Source: Marsupella aquatica (taxonomy: Eukaryota; Marchantiophyta). From it: a stretch of 64,000 bases of DNA. Below, one piece after another: positions 1-12,743 of this stretch (position 1 is the first letter of the stretch; each line of letters starts with the position of its first letter). Position numbers and translations under genes: made by a program. The notes below the pieces were generated by a model. That model ran no database searches and was not told the origin of the DNA. It saw only the letters and a program-made list of their open reading frames with translations. The DNA lies in the NCBI GenBank assembly GCA_973895155.1, contig OZ316891.1, positions 3,410,001 to 3,474,000 on the forward strand, written 5' to 3'.

Positions 1-1108
1 GGCACATTGAAATAAAAATATATTCAACAAATTTAGTAAGAAAATATACTGACACTGATAGAGGTGGATTGGCCATTATAGCAGTGTCAAAATTTGGAGA
101 TTCTCTCCATTCTACAGTAGATTTAAGTTCAACAGTTCTCAAAATCAATGGGACATTGCAGGACTTCACCATGCCTATGATTCCCCTATGTGAAGAACTT
201 TGAGAAACACAAACTGTTAGATGCAAACCAGCACAATGCATGTGCAGTGAACAACTATCAAGGGTGAGGGCGAGGCACGGTTTGCAAGGCCACCAAATGC
301 GGCATGGATGGCACAAATGGCAAGGCAAGGCACGAATGGCAAGGCAAGGGTGAGGCACGAATGGCAAGATACATGGAGGGCCTTGGAAAGGCATGAGGCC
401 CGCATTGAGGGTGCCCAGGGAGAGGACAGGGCAGAGGGAGCTTGGGGGAGAGCACACAGGATTTGGTCAATCAAAGAGTGACAGGAAGTAGTATTTTAGC
501 AAACACCCAAGATTTCTTCCAATCCAAATGTGTAAATAGGTGATCAACCAGAAAAGGCAGGCTTGTATATTACAATGTGTACTAGATAGATATCCTATAG
601 TTGATTTTTGTAATTGATACATGATCCTACAACTTGATACATGATCCTACAACTTCCCTCTGAATGTCCAAATCATAATGTGATGTGTGAAATCACCCTT
701 TTTGAGGCAAGTTTTCAACTGCTTAACATAATTATCCAAATTAGTTCCCGGACCCCCTACTGATGTACACCCTACTGATGTACATGCTTTAATGTTTGCA
801 TGGAAGCCAACACAAGTTCTCTGTTTTTGTTACTTTTTAAAATTTTAAATATACATACACTGCAAAGTGAGTGCTTAAGATAAATGCTCAATAGACAGTG
901 GTTGTTTGCACCCTATTCTAATGATCTAATGAGCGATTCCCCAGGGTTATCAACATTTGATCTCATCTATTGAATGATCCAAGAAATCTAGCCAATGACA
1001 TGCCCTTCTCTTGATACCATTGTGCATTGTTGTCCATTTTCTTCTTTGTGAGTCAATGCATCAATCAACTGGATCTAACGGCTAGAGTTACTTCTTGTTG
1101 TTTTTAAG

Positions 1109-1453
1109 TAAACCTGGGGGGGTGAGGGTCGCTTCCATGGGAGTGGCACATCATGTACGACAAAGTATAGGCTCATTTAAATGGGTGTGACAGCTTGGGG
1201 GGGGGGGTCACTATATGAAGGGTCATACATCACGTGCGACGGTTTGGGTCATTTATGACCCCCCTAAGTCACTTTCTATATAGTTGTACGACACCAATCA
1301 TGTGATGACGTACACATAATTGTATTTTGCAATTAAAGCAACCCTATGTTTCCATTGAAGACTTAATAAGTCTTTCGCCAAAACCATTTAAATGGTCCTA
1401 TACTTTGTCGCATGTGATATGCCACTTCCATGGAAGTGACCCCCCTAGTGTGG
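1109..1453. repeat. Fold-back repeat related to the hAT-like miniature elements
   Basis: The first roughly 70 bp (1109-1180: G-run, then CTTCCATGGGAGTGGCAC, then ACAAAGTATAGG and an ATTTAAATGG tail) recur inverted at about 1386-1453. The central part also contains G-run/CACTATATG and CATCACGTGCGAC segments. The same sequence vocabulary (CTTCC, ACATCACGTG, GACGAAGCATAGG) is in the 302-bp element at 29161-29462, so this is probably a rearranged or nested relative. Another fragment of the same family is at about 1560-1710, ending CTATATAGTGATCCCAC. Target duplications were not clear. Confidence 0.5.
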
Positions 1454-2132
1454 CGAAAAACTTCCAAAGTTTTGTGGAAGAACAAACAGGGCATGTTCTA
1501 TTGATTGGTTGGCTTGAAGGAACAAATAGGCCTATGCAATTGTAAAAAACATTTTCTTAAAATTCTTTAAGGGTTTTTAAGTGAAAATGGCAACATTGAA
1601 AGAAAACAGGGTGTTGCAATTTGTTTCACCTATAAGTAAAGGGGGTCAAACCCTAAAACATTGCACGCTATCCCACATGCAATGTATGGCCCTCTATATA
1701 GTGATCCCACAAAGAAGTAAACACATAGAGTAGTTTTTTTTTCAAGATTTATATTTTATTTGAGACAACCATTTGGTCATATAGAAACTGAAGACCCCTG
1801 TCTGCTACACAAAAGGTGCACATCAACAAGCAACAGCAGGATGCATCAAAGGTACAACACTCAATGATATAAACGAACAGTTTGGGATTTATCATGGTAT
1901 GGAAAATCCATCAGCTTGTGGGATTTATGGTGGTATGGAAAATCCATTCAGCTTGTGGGCACTTGCCACTTATCACACTACATGATCCTGTTTTTTTTTA
2001 TGTCCAAATAGCACCAGGCCTTGGGTACCCATGGAGTGGCCAAAGCAATAAACATGGTAAGTGTTGGCAGGGTGGTCAGCCTACTTAGAGGTGATCCACG
2101 TTGTTTTCCCTGGCTTCATTCTGCTCACTTTG

Positions 2133-2184
2133 GGAATTAGTTTTGCTGGGTTAGGTTTGGAATTAGTTTTGCTGGGTTAGGTAG
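2133..2184. repeat. 26-bp tandem duplication
   Basis: The unit beginning GGAATTAGTTTTGCTGGG is present twice head to tail with a period of 26 bp. There is no associated coding frame. Confidence 0.8.
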
Positions 2185-5100
2185 TAGTGCTGGCATCTGA
2201 TGGCTGTTTTAAATCTCTGCCAGGTGAAAACTTCCCTCTCTTTTTCCTGTCCAAGTGTTTTCCCCTTTTGGCTGTTCCTCTTTAGCTTTATTTGGGCAGC
2301 TGCCCTTCTTCTCCAAAAGATTTTTCTATTTAACGGGAAAGTAATCTCAATTTAATTCAGATGAGTGACAACTTGTCATCGTTTCCACTCATCAAACACT
2401 TTGTGTCACTTAACTGTAATTTTATGTGGTACAAGGTTGCTTGTTAAAGCCTTTTCATTCAATTTGTGAAGTACTTGTTCCCACCATGCAAATGTAGGCT
2501 AAAGAGATGACTGAAATCATTTGAAAAATCATTCAAGCTCACCACACCTGAGAATATTGAATGTGAAACCTCGAAGAGCTTTAGGGGAAAAACACTACAA
2601 TCATACGTATACAAGCAATCTCCATAAGATTGCACGAGGGGCGAGGTTTCAAGGCTTCAAGCTTTCACTTTACTGTCATTGGGAATACTGATCTCTGTGG
2701 TCCTCCTCTGTTGCCCTGCTCCTAGCTGGCTCAAGTGCTGCATGGTGAGATTTCCGTAAAAAGTGGATTTCCTTTCGAGCATTTGGCATACGAACAGCTA
2801 TGGGATTTGGTATAGTTCCAACCTTCTTACTGGCGTTGATGAAATTCTCAACAGAAAGGGCCAAGATTGAAAGAACGTGCTCAAGCGACGTGAGTGATAT
2901 GGAGTTTTCAGGTACCCGACGTTATATCGAGTCAAAATGGAAAGTGGGATCCTGGTTGTCGCCATATGGATCCGGGGTAGGAGGGAATCCCCTTCCAATT
3001 ACGAGAAGGTCGGTGGCTCATACGGCATTGATTTCATTGGTTCCTTAGTAAGAAAGTAGTTGTTCCTAACTCAGATGACATGCTCATACCTCACCGGACG
3101 TCCCTATACACATGAGAAGCAGATAATTCGTAAACAGAAATCATTTTTGCGTCACAATCTATTTTGGAACAAGCTTTTGCAAACTTGTGATCTGGATCGG
3201 GGGCCACTTTTACCTCTGAGCTGCATTTTGTTGGTCTCTTAGAAAGAGCTATCGACAGTGAACGCAAAGGTTTACATTACACGTCTATGGCTCTTGACTG
3301 AGGTAATGGGACTAGTTTTTGCATTACAATTGTCGATTACAATTGAGGTTGAGGTTGAGTTTATTTGTCAGTGATGCGATGTTCCTTTCCCGTGGCCAGT
3401 TTCAACAATTGCAATCAAATTATAACGGAAGGGAAAGAGAGTGCATTAAATCTTTGTGCATTTCCTTCCCAAAGATCCTTAGAGTTGTGTATTCCATCCC
3501 GTCAAAGAGCAATTGAAATGGAATAGCAGAATTTGGGAGAAAAGATTTTATGGCGGAGTGGAGTGAAAGGGTGCCTCTTCGTGGCTCACTTAGTCTATTT
3601 TCTTTCTTCCTCTGACTTTGCCTTTCCTCTATAGCCACTGGCACTCACCTATATAATGATCTCTGTTATCTCCTAAACTATCCTTGTTCCGTTCCTCCAC
3701 TTGCCTCTCCTCTCTCGTCTTCTTGACAGACACCTCACAACTCCTTCCACCACTAGCAAATTTGATGTGTGGGAGCTGTAATGCTTACTGAAAGTTGAAA
3801 AAACCAATTATAAAGATACCTACAAGCTTTGCCCGAAACCATTTGTCAACTTTGAAGGGACCTTAATTGTAAACTACATCACATGATAGTCATGTAGAGA
3901 ATCCGTAATATTGTTGATAACTTTGTTATGTCCAACCAAAACGTCAAATTTATTCACGAGAGTCTTGAGGTTGGAGTTCTACAGAGTGGCGAAATGATAG
4001 TTCTATACTACAGTCACGAGTTGAGAATCTCCATAAGTCGTGAAATGAGAATTTATCGCGAGACGTGCGGTGAGAACTTGTCAGGATTCGAAGTTTAATT
4101 AAGGCGGAAAATTCAGAGAAACAAGCATCAGTCTGTACGATTTGCTCAGGGATCATCCCTCCGGAAGACATTCCTATGCGATGCAATTTTGGTTGGTTTA
4201 ATGCTACTTAGGGGTGTTTGCTGTAAACCAATTCTATATATCGGCCTTTAGAACCTGTTCATTGTATCATAACTCCAATCCTGCCGTATGCCTCCATGGA
4301 ATCCTTCAGATTCTCGTGAAAGCCCTGCATACAGCGGTCGAGCTAGCCTCCCCATACATGACCAGCGGGAAATACTTCTTCCCTAGCTGTCGATTGAACT
4401 CGTGTGAGGGTGAAGACTTGATTGCTTCCGATTGAACTGAGAGTCACTACTTGTACTCAAGCTGAAAAGTGACTTCTAGCTCAATCGGAACAACAGGTAG
4501 TCCTCGAGACCATGAGATGGAATCGTCTAATGCGCCAGTGATCGATATGACCCATGACTGTACCGCGCCATTAATCTCACACTTTTCGAACTTTAAATCA
4601 ATGGCATCGATCTAATAGGTGTTCCTTGTTTGCACGGGCAGCAAATGAACGTCCGCAGATTCCCATAAGAAAAGTAAACTCCATGCTGGCCTCATGGCCG
4701 GCTACACCTAAGCATCTGGAATTAGAGGATTCTCATATATAGTGAGTCCTTGCTCCATCTCCCGTACTTGTCATGCGAGAGGAGTGAATTGAAATTGATG
4801 CGAACGTCTCTCGCGAAAGGTATGAAGTTCAAACGCCGAATGGCCTCCCGAGTGCTTTCGACAAGCTTTTAAGCGTAGTAGCCAAAGAGTTCCTTAGAGC
4901 GTAAAGGACATGTTCTTCGTGTCTCGCGCAGATTTGAAAATGTGGAGCTGGTACCCAGTTTGAAGCCCTGGCAAGATTGGAAAGATGTCTTATAGAGTGT
5001 TGTTGAATTGTACATGTGCGGGAGTAACCTGTAAGTTCGATCAAAGCGAGCTGCGTTTGGAGATCGATCTTAAGGTGTAGACGGGCGTAAAGGAGCTCAA

Positions 5101-5689
5101 GAGCTAGAGAGATGCCAGGAGAGTTAATTAGAATAGCAGGGCTATGGCTGACCCAATCCAGCGTCCGGCCGAGGAACAAACTAAGGCGCAGGCCCAGGAC
5201 AGGTGCTGGGGCTACTCAGAGGAATCATATCGTCAGAGACTAAGTTTGGAGCTCCCCGCCCTTCTGGCTGCGGCAAGCCCAGGAGGTTGAGCGATCTTCC
5301 GTGGATCTTGAGGGTTCCAAATTCGACATTCTTGGATAGGTGTCTAACCACCGCTGATAAAGTGGTTGCGAATATTGTGGACGATGTTTCTCCACACACC
5401 ACAGCATTTTAGCCCGAGCTTCCGATATGTTCACTTTGGAGCTGATCTTTCGGGCATGGGTTCGGGTCTCAGAGAAGAATTCAAACTCTCTCGATCGATG
5501 TGGATGATCTCGTACGAGTTATACTCGATGTTTTCATTCGTACCTTCGAATTGTTTCCTTAACTAAAGTTATAATTGGCCAATATCATGAAGAATGTATC
5601 AAGGGATCTATTAACCTTCATTTGTCGTCTACGATCGACAGCAAAGCAGCGCCAATGAGCGATAGTCCTCTGAGTACTGATGCTGCAAC

Positions 5690-5960
5690 GGAAAATGGGC
5701 CAACTAGAAATGGTGCATCCGTAGAATTTGTCAACCGGAAATTGGCCAACTAGCACTGGTGCATCCGGAGAAGTGTCAACACAGACTTTCGGATGACGAC
5801 ATGGGAGGGCCAAGTAATCGCTCAACAAGAAATTGGCTCACTAGGTCTGACTCCTCTTCGGGTGACTATGGTGCAACCAGAACTTGGCAAACAATCTGTG
5901 AGTCGTCTTCGGATGACAGTGGTGCAACCAGAACCTGCCGAACGACGAAACCAAAAAGGA
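5690..5960. repeat. Degenerate minisatellite-like region
   Basis: Two kinds of imperfect direct repeat are visible. GGCCAACTAGNNNTGGTGCATCCG occurs twice about 48 bp apart, and a CTTCGGRTGACNNTGGTGCAACCAG unit occurs twice about 54 bp apart, with a shared TGGTGCA core. Short plus-strand frames run through it (5759-6001 and 5793-6005), but neither resembles a known protein. They are likely by-products of the repeat. Confidence 0.45.
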
Positions 5961-8900
5961 ACTATAGGCCACACACCCGGCGCCAACGACACTTACGGTG
6001 ATTGACGTCTGAGGTTCAGAATTATTAGATGTTGAGAATCTTGGTCATCAATTACGTATGAAATGTGTACGAAACTTATATATGAGCTATGGTGTAGTCT
6101 ACATGAATTCAGCTGGCCAGTTTTTCAAGATCGGATGAAGAGCCGACCTGTCCATATGTCATTAATGTAAGAAGTCGATGTAGGAAATGAACGGCAAATC
6201 GATTCGACAGAGGCAGAATTGTAGCCAAAGCTTGTCTAGTACTATCACTACTAACTGTAGTGTAGCCTGGAATGAGTTGGTGGATGAACCTTCAGTTGTT
6301 GTTTGCTCGTCAAAAGCCCTGGCTCTGGAACCAGGCGTGCTGATGCCTTGGACTTGTTTCGCAGTATCATCAGTGTAGATAAGATTGAAGTTGTTGATGA
6401 ATGAACTCAAGGCACTTGGCGGTATTTGATCTCCAAGCACCCAATTAATCTGCCAATTGAAGAGCCCATGAATAGAATCTGTCCGCATTTGATTTCAATT
6501 TTTTACTCACTATTGGTATCCCGCTTTACTTGGTTCTAGCGAACAGATCTCCAAATGTAGGAGCCCCTGTAAGACCTTTGATCGCTTTCATAGCCTGTCG
6601 TGCATTCCTTGGGAAATAAAAAAATTCTAGGTCGAAGATAAATGGGTTCTTTCACAACCGAATCGCCTAACTAATTTAACCAGAATCTTTCAAAGAATTG
6701 TAGTCCAATTGCAGCTTGTGTCATTCAGAGCTCGTACGTTACTCTGGACTCTGGACAGTCTTCAGCTCTTCATCTGAGGCAGGTCTCACTTCCTTACTGC
6801 ATTCATTATTCCGGTATTGTATATATACCCAGATCACAAAGTGATCACTTGCTCTGGAACTTCATTGAGGACTCGATCATCTGTATTGGCTGTGTGGGCT
6901 TCCATTTCGAGATGCAGGAAAGTTCTTCCCCTTTCGGCGTTTCAGAGATCACTAAAGATTGAGCCACAGCTTCCCTTGCCTTTCTGCTAACAAAGTCAGT
7001 GGATGTCTTGAGTAGAATTTGCAATGCCTTAGAACCAGTGTTAGAATCATGAACAATGAAGTCTATATATTTCTTAGTGCATCATGGATGTATCGACAAA
7101 TACACTCGGTGCTAAGAAGAACAGTAGCCATGAGTAAATCCCTTGACAAAAGAAAACCTCCCAAAACGCACATCAAAGGTTAGCACGAAGTCATGAGCGA
7201 ATCCACTGACACACGAAAACCTTCCAAAAGTCACAGAAAAAATTATTGTATGTTTCATTCCCTCATTGTCTAATTCATGCAAGCTTTCTACTGATAGAGA
7301 ATATAGACTATCAGTGCAACTAAAGAATCTATATAACTAAGGTCATCTCCAAGCGTGATCTGTAGTCCCCCACAAGGCTACAATAAATTTGTATTGGATA
7401 GACAACACAACAGGATGACAGGTCACTTGCACGATGCAAAAACCAGTTAAATAATTTTCAAGCCAAACCGGGTGGTGCACTGAAATTGTACTAGTCATGA
7501 AAGGTAGGAGTAAGAGGACGTCTTCTAGGTCTGGGTCGTGAATCAAAAGTTGCCACCTTATTACAATTTTCCATCACAAGATTTTCTCATTTTCCTAGAT
7601 CACAACACCCTTGACCATCTTTCCAGAAAATCTTCTAAATCTGTCAGACACATTTTGTTTCCCACATGGTTCCTTCTAAGTTGTAACTCTCCACTTAGAT
7701 GCGTAGGACGCTTTCCAGATCATTAATTATGCCCGTACAAACAAGTGGATTGGAACACAATCATATCTACTTGGTTCAGTTGAACGGACGAGAAGGACCT
7801 CCTGTCGTTCATAGACTATATGAGGATTGTGATGGACGTGTATGACTGGAATGTTCTGACGAGTAATTGAACTTAATATCAAGTTTTGATTCTCTGTTCA
7901 TGTACCCTCGAGGCAGCCCGCTGCAATGTCATTAGGATGTGATATTAGCAATCGACTGGTTTCCCAGGACAGTACAGATACACTCAGAGATAGAGCAGTG
8001 GGGCTCCATAAATGGATGTCGCTGACACTATATGTGGGATGAAGTCTTATTCAAGTTTATAGAAATTCCATTGATAGTCTGTCCAGTACTAATTTCTTAA
8101 GTTAATAGCAGTCCTTAGTCCGTCACAATCCATCCCCCACGTTACTACAGAACAATAATCCTTTCCAGTCAAATCAGGTACTAGGTATTAAAAATAATAA
8201 TTAGAAGGACCAATGCAACCCGTTGGCCGTGGATGGTGATGACTCTTGCTTTGGCCTGAGCATTAGAGAGTGGGACCTAAAGTCCCCTGACTCCCCATTA
8301 TTTGAACCCGAATTAAGTCCTTAAGAACGAGTGAGTTTTTTTTAATCTCTTTCAGCCTCTCAGACGATGCCACGCAAGCCTTTGTGTGGATTAATATATC
8401 TCATAACAGTTTTCACAAATCTTCATACAGTCACCATGCGGTTCGCCCTTCACACACCCACAGGTTTGTTTAAGCCTAGTAAGTACAGCTAGTGGAAGCA
8501 TTGGAAGCACAATCATATACATATCATTCCTGTCGTTGAGGAGGGTAGAGGCCCTAACTCCACTATTGTTTCGATTTTCTGTTTGATTCCAAATTAGGTA
8601 CAGTCATACCAACTCCAGCTAGTGATATCTAACAAATAAGTATATTGAAAGCTTCAACGGGTAAGCTGTACCATTAGGATAGTGTGACCATAAATCTGCA
8701 CCTGGACAATTTGTGCAGTAGGAGAGAACTTATCCAGGGGAGAGAACTTATCCTCTGTCACGAAATCCTCAATAATATCCCAAGTTGGATTGGGCCTGGG
8801 ATCAGTCAAATGTTGGTATTAAAGCATGAGAGGGAGCCTTGACCACAAGAAAGATGGGAGAGCCATCTCCCACTATTCACACCTAACGCATCAAATGAAA

Positions 8901-11285
8901 ATGCTGCTCCAGGGGATAAGCTCTGACTGTCATTCAGATGGCAAGGTTACATCTGCACATGGACGATCCCAGTTAGAGAGGGACTTCTTGTCAAGAATTG
9001 AGAGACATCCCGAGTTGAGCTGGACCTGAGCACAGTCAGAGTCTGATTTTCGGTCGTGGTTGATTTAGGAGCGACGGAGTCACAGAAAACGATGGACTGA
9101 GCCTGGACCACCAGCAAACAAGGCAGGACGCATGAAGTTGACTCGGAAAGTTTTGGCTCAGGTAAGACTGAGACAATTTGAAGCGGTGGATAAGTTCAGT
9201 CCTGAGACATCAAGCTGACCTGGAATGTCTTGAGATTTAGGAATCCACTGACAAAATTTCAACAAAGCGCAGCGTAAAGACTTAATAAGCAGATGTAAAA
9301 ACGGAAGACAACCCTTTGATCAAATTGGGAGGGTGCGTTTTGCCCCTTCAAGTTTTTGTTGTCACTATAAGCCAGGGTGCTTCCCTTTCCCTGCCTAGAA
9401 GCTACATTTCACCAATTTTTCTGATAGATAATTATATCCATACTAGCCCAATGCCTGTGCGTTGCACAAAAGATATCGAGGTGAGGAAAAAGATGTCAGG
9501 TGAGAAAAAGAAGTTGAGGTGAAGAAAAAGATGTTGAGATGAAAAAGATGTCCTTGAGAGAAAAAGATTGTAGCTTGGGTAGGTATTTATTTTAAACGGT
9601 GTGTATGGATAGATCTGATAGTGTAGAAAAATAATGTTTTGATAAAGTTCTAAGATCTATTCCCATTTTTTATGAGTTTGAAAAAGAACTATCCCATCTT
9701 TTTGGTGGGATAGGGTATTACATGGGAGACTCTCCTTCCCCTTTCATTACCTCAAAGATACATTAAAAAGGAAAATCAAAATTTAGCTTTTTGAGAAAGA
9801 ATAAAAAACAAAACTGTACAAATTCCCTTCCCACTAATAAATATATTGTTCAAAAGTATAGACACCTATTTGGAGAGTATTACTCTACTTCCTTCCAATA
9901 ATATAAATTTTATAGCATGTAATGATTGAGTACACTATTGAATATTCATATGTGACAAAAACATTGTGCTGTTCTTAACTTGTACTGGCTAGGTGTTCAC
10001 TTCCAATTATTATCACCTAGGTAGCACCTACATTAGGTACTTTATTGTCTTGTTTGCTTGGTTACACTCATTTGTAACTCATCAAAGGTGGGAATAAACT
10101 ATAACATAAATCCAATGGTAAGCAAGTGTTCCCACCAAATCTCATTTTGGAAACGGACGATAGACAACTTTTGGCGGGATCAAGTATTATAGTTGTAGAT
10201 GGTCTGTCTGGTCTGAGCCCTAGATTTAAGGATAAACGCTAGATCTGGGTATTAACCCCATTGGCCAAATAGGGTTTTGGGTGATTTAGTAGCAAAATCT
10301 TCTGTCATTTACTGTGTACAACTAGTGAACTCCAATGTTCTACCGACGAACTTGAGTGTTGTAGTTTTTGAGTGTTCAGTCCTTTTGGTGCTTTATGGTA
10401 TTGCATTGGATTTCTGGGTGGCCCCTTCTGCGAGTTTACCCCCTAAAAAGCTCTTTGATAAATTACTTGCAATTGTCGCCAAATGATTCATTACCCATTT
10501 ATTAAGTTTCCTTGTTGGACATACCAAATGGTCCTTGGTTTAATTAATTGTTCCTTACCGAGAGAGAAGGGTCATGTTGTCTTGGCTCTAGATGCCAACA
10601 AGTATGGGGAGCAAATTGAACCCCATGGTTGGACTGTTCCTAAGAGCATTTTTACAGCCTGCTTTACCACTGCTCCTTTTCATCCACTAAACCACCAATT
10701 AATGAACCCCAGAGAGAAAATTTGGCAATTATTGCAAGCTTCCCCACTGGTGACCGTAGCCATATCTATAAATATATAGAGGTCAGCTTCCAAACCCAAA
10801 CAAACTATCATCCACTAGTTTTAGCAAGAAAGGTAGCCTCCAAACCAGCCTGCCATTCAAACCTCGATTCTCAAGACTGCCAAAAAAACACTTCTGGATT
10901 CATTAATTTGTATAGTACATTTGTAGGTACACACATACAATTTGAAGAATGTGGGTCAGTTTGGGATTTTTTGATCCAGCTTGACACTGGGAGAATCCCA
11001 ACCTGTCCATAGATCTGCAATATAAATTTTTTGCCTCTGCTCATATGATTATGTAAAATATACTGTACATTACTAAAGAGAGGGCATTAATTTGTAACAT
11101 TTCAGCTTGTGTGACCAAACCTATTTGCTGATGGGCCTGTTTATTTTCAAATCAATGAGTGCATACCTTGTATTCCTACAATAAATTTCTTTATGATTTT
11201 TAAAACAACGAGTGCACCTTATATCACAACATTTTGATGTGTGGTATATTACCACAATAAACTTCATTATTATTTTTAGATCAAA

Positions 11286-12743
11286 ATGAGTGCACCCCGT
11301 ATACCGTATATGACGATGTGTGATTTGCGGCAGGGCAAATCAATAATCTCAACAAGTATCTTGGGTCCCGTCAACGTACTGTACATGCACACGACCGCGA
11401 CGCGCGATGCCAACACGACCCTCGAACCAAAGGAATCGAAATCTCCTCTCGCTCCCTCTCTGCCTCTTCGTTCTCTGGCCCTTCGTTCGTTCGGTGGCAT
11501 CCCACACCGCGCCCTTCTTCGCCATCTCTGTTTCGTCTCCCCTGCGCTGTGCTGCGCTGCGCTGCCCTGCCCTGCCCTGCCCTCCCTCTCTGTTCGCTTC
11601 CGTGCGATGCTTCGCTGTGTTGTGCTGTGGCTTTGCTTAGCTGCGCTGTTCTGAGCTTTACATCTGCCTGCCGTTGGTCTCTTCCGCTTCCTTCGATTTG
11701 GATGGACGCCGATGATGTTCGTCTGGTTCTGAAATGCACGAAAGAAACGGCCATGCGTTTGAAGTTGTCGCGAGCCTACTGTGGCATGAAGATATGACTG
11801 TATGAGGTGGAATATAACTGTGATGTCTGTGATCGGTTCGGTGTGACGCTAAATTGTTTCTTGCGGGTAAGCGGGATTATTAAGATGTGTGGAGTAATTG
11901 CTACTGTAGTGACGGGCAACGCAATTTTTTTTTGTGTGCAGCGACGTATACGAAAAACGAAAAGGTTTTTATTCAAATGATGCGTGTGATTTGACGGCGA
12001 TCTGGTTCGAGGAGTAACCCGGAAAATGATTATTGGTCGTCCAGATTAATTGTCGTGAGACGCGATCTCCGAATCGGGGATGAAGGTTCAGAATGTGAGA
12101 CAATAGCCGCAGTCTTGTCTGTGATTTTACTTAATCTGGGGATGTGTTTACAGTAATCGAGGTGTCTTGTCAGCTTTCATCCTCGCTCGCCCTTCTCAAT
12201 CGGTCTGGAGCTGCAGTCCGTCGAGATGATCATTTGATGTGGACGTACGTTGCGCGTACCTATCTGCTCGGTCTGCTTTAGCTGCCCGCTCATTCGTTCA
12301 ACATGTGGCGTGTCATTTCCTTCTTGCGGTACAAGCAATGACAATGCTGCACACGGGTACATAAGCTGGGCCACTTGGTTGAGGAAGAAGGCGCCGCACT
12401 GAGATTGTCAGGAAGAGCGGGGCTGCAGTCATCGAGCTACACCATTCGGTGGTCTGCACCCGTCTCTCTGTTTCCTAGGGAGGCGAAGTGCGCACTGAAG
12501 GAAAACTCGAGGGAAAACTCAGTGCATCTTCTCTTCCATCTATCCGGAACAGCGCGCTAGAGACCATTTATGAGACCAACAATGTCTCTAATTTGAATTT
12601 CTAAGCTGTCCTTCCTGAATCGTTACTTCCGATTTCAATGACATTCGCTGTGTGCGTATTGGTGACACATCCGAAATACAGGCAGTCAAGTGCCTGATTT
12701 CAATCGACAGCATTCGTCGATAACTAGATCGTAGTTTACAGAG
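11286..12743 (+). other. Region upstream of the GH3 gene, with a CT-rich microsatellite
   Basis: This stretch separates AT-rich intergenic DNA from the GH3 start codon. At about 11535-11640 it has a run of CTGCG, CTGCC and CCCTG units. These open all frames locally and create several overlapping short ORFs on both strands, none of which is convincing. The higher GC content fits a promoter or 5' UTR, possibly with a 5' UTR intron, but no TATA box or splice pair can be assigned. A TAG stop lies in frame just upstream of the GH3 ATG. Confidence 0.4.

Larger units (their letters stand above)
1..11285. other. Intergenic region, no gene recognised
   Basis: No open frame here resembles a protein family I know, and none has convincing splice-linked extensions. 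The longest frame is 116 codons at 4829-5179 on the minus strand. Small repeats are listed separately. At 280-370 a short GGCAAGG-type unit recurs about three times. At 616-655 a 20-bp unit is directly duplicated, and at 1885-1957 a roughly 36-bp unit is duplicated. Consecutive frames at 10277-10486 and 10483-10779 on the plus strand are unrecognised and could be decayed coding DNA. No RNA gene was found by eye. Confidence 0.6.

Noticed and set aside
280-370. CRISPR-like spaced repeats
   Set aside because: Short imperfect GGCAAGG tandem units without regular spacers in a plant genome; a simple repeat.
9420-9570. CCTGTGCGTTGCAC followed by GGTGA(G)AAAAAGA repeats as a transposon terminus
   Set aside because: Resembles sequences seen near some plant repeats, but no matching inverted end or target duplication was found.
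11276-11797. Several overlapping ORFs around 11.3-11.8 kb on both strands
   Set aside because: Produced by the CTGCC/CTGCG microsatellite, which lacks stops in all frames; compositions are low complexity.
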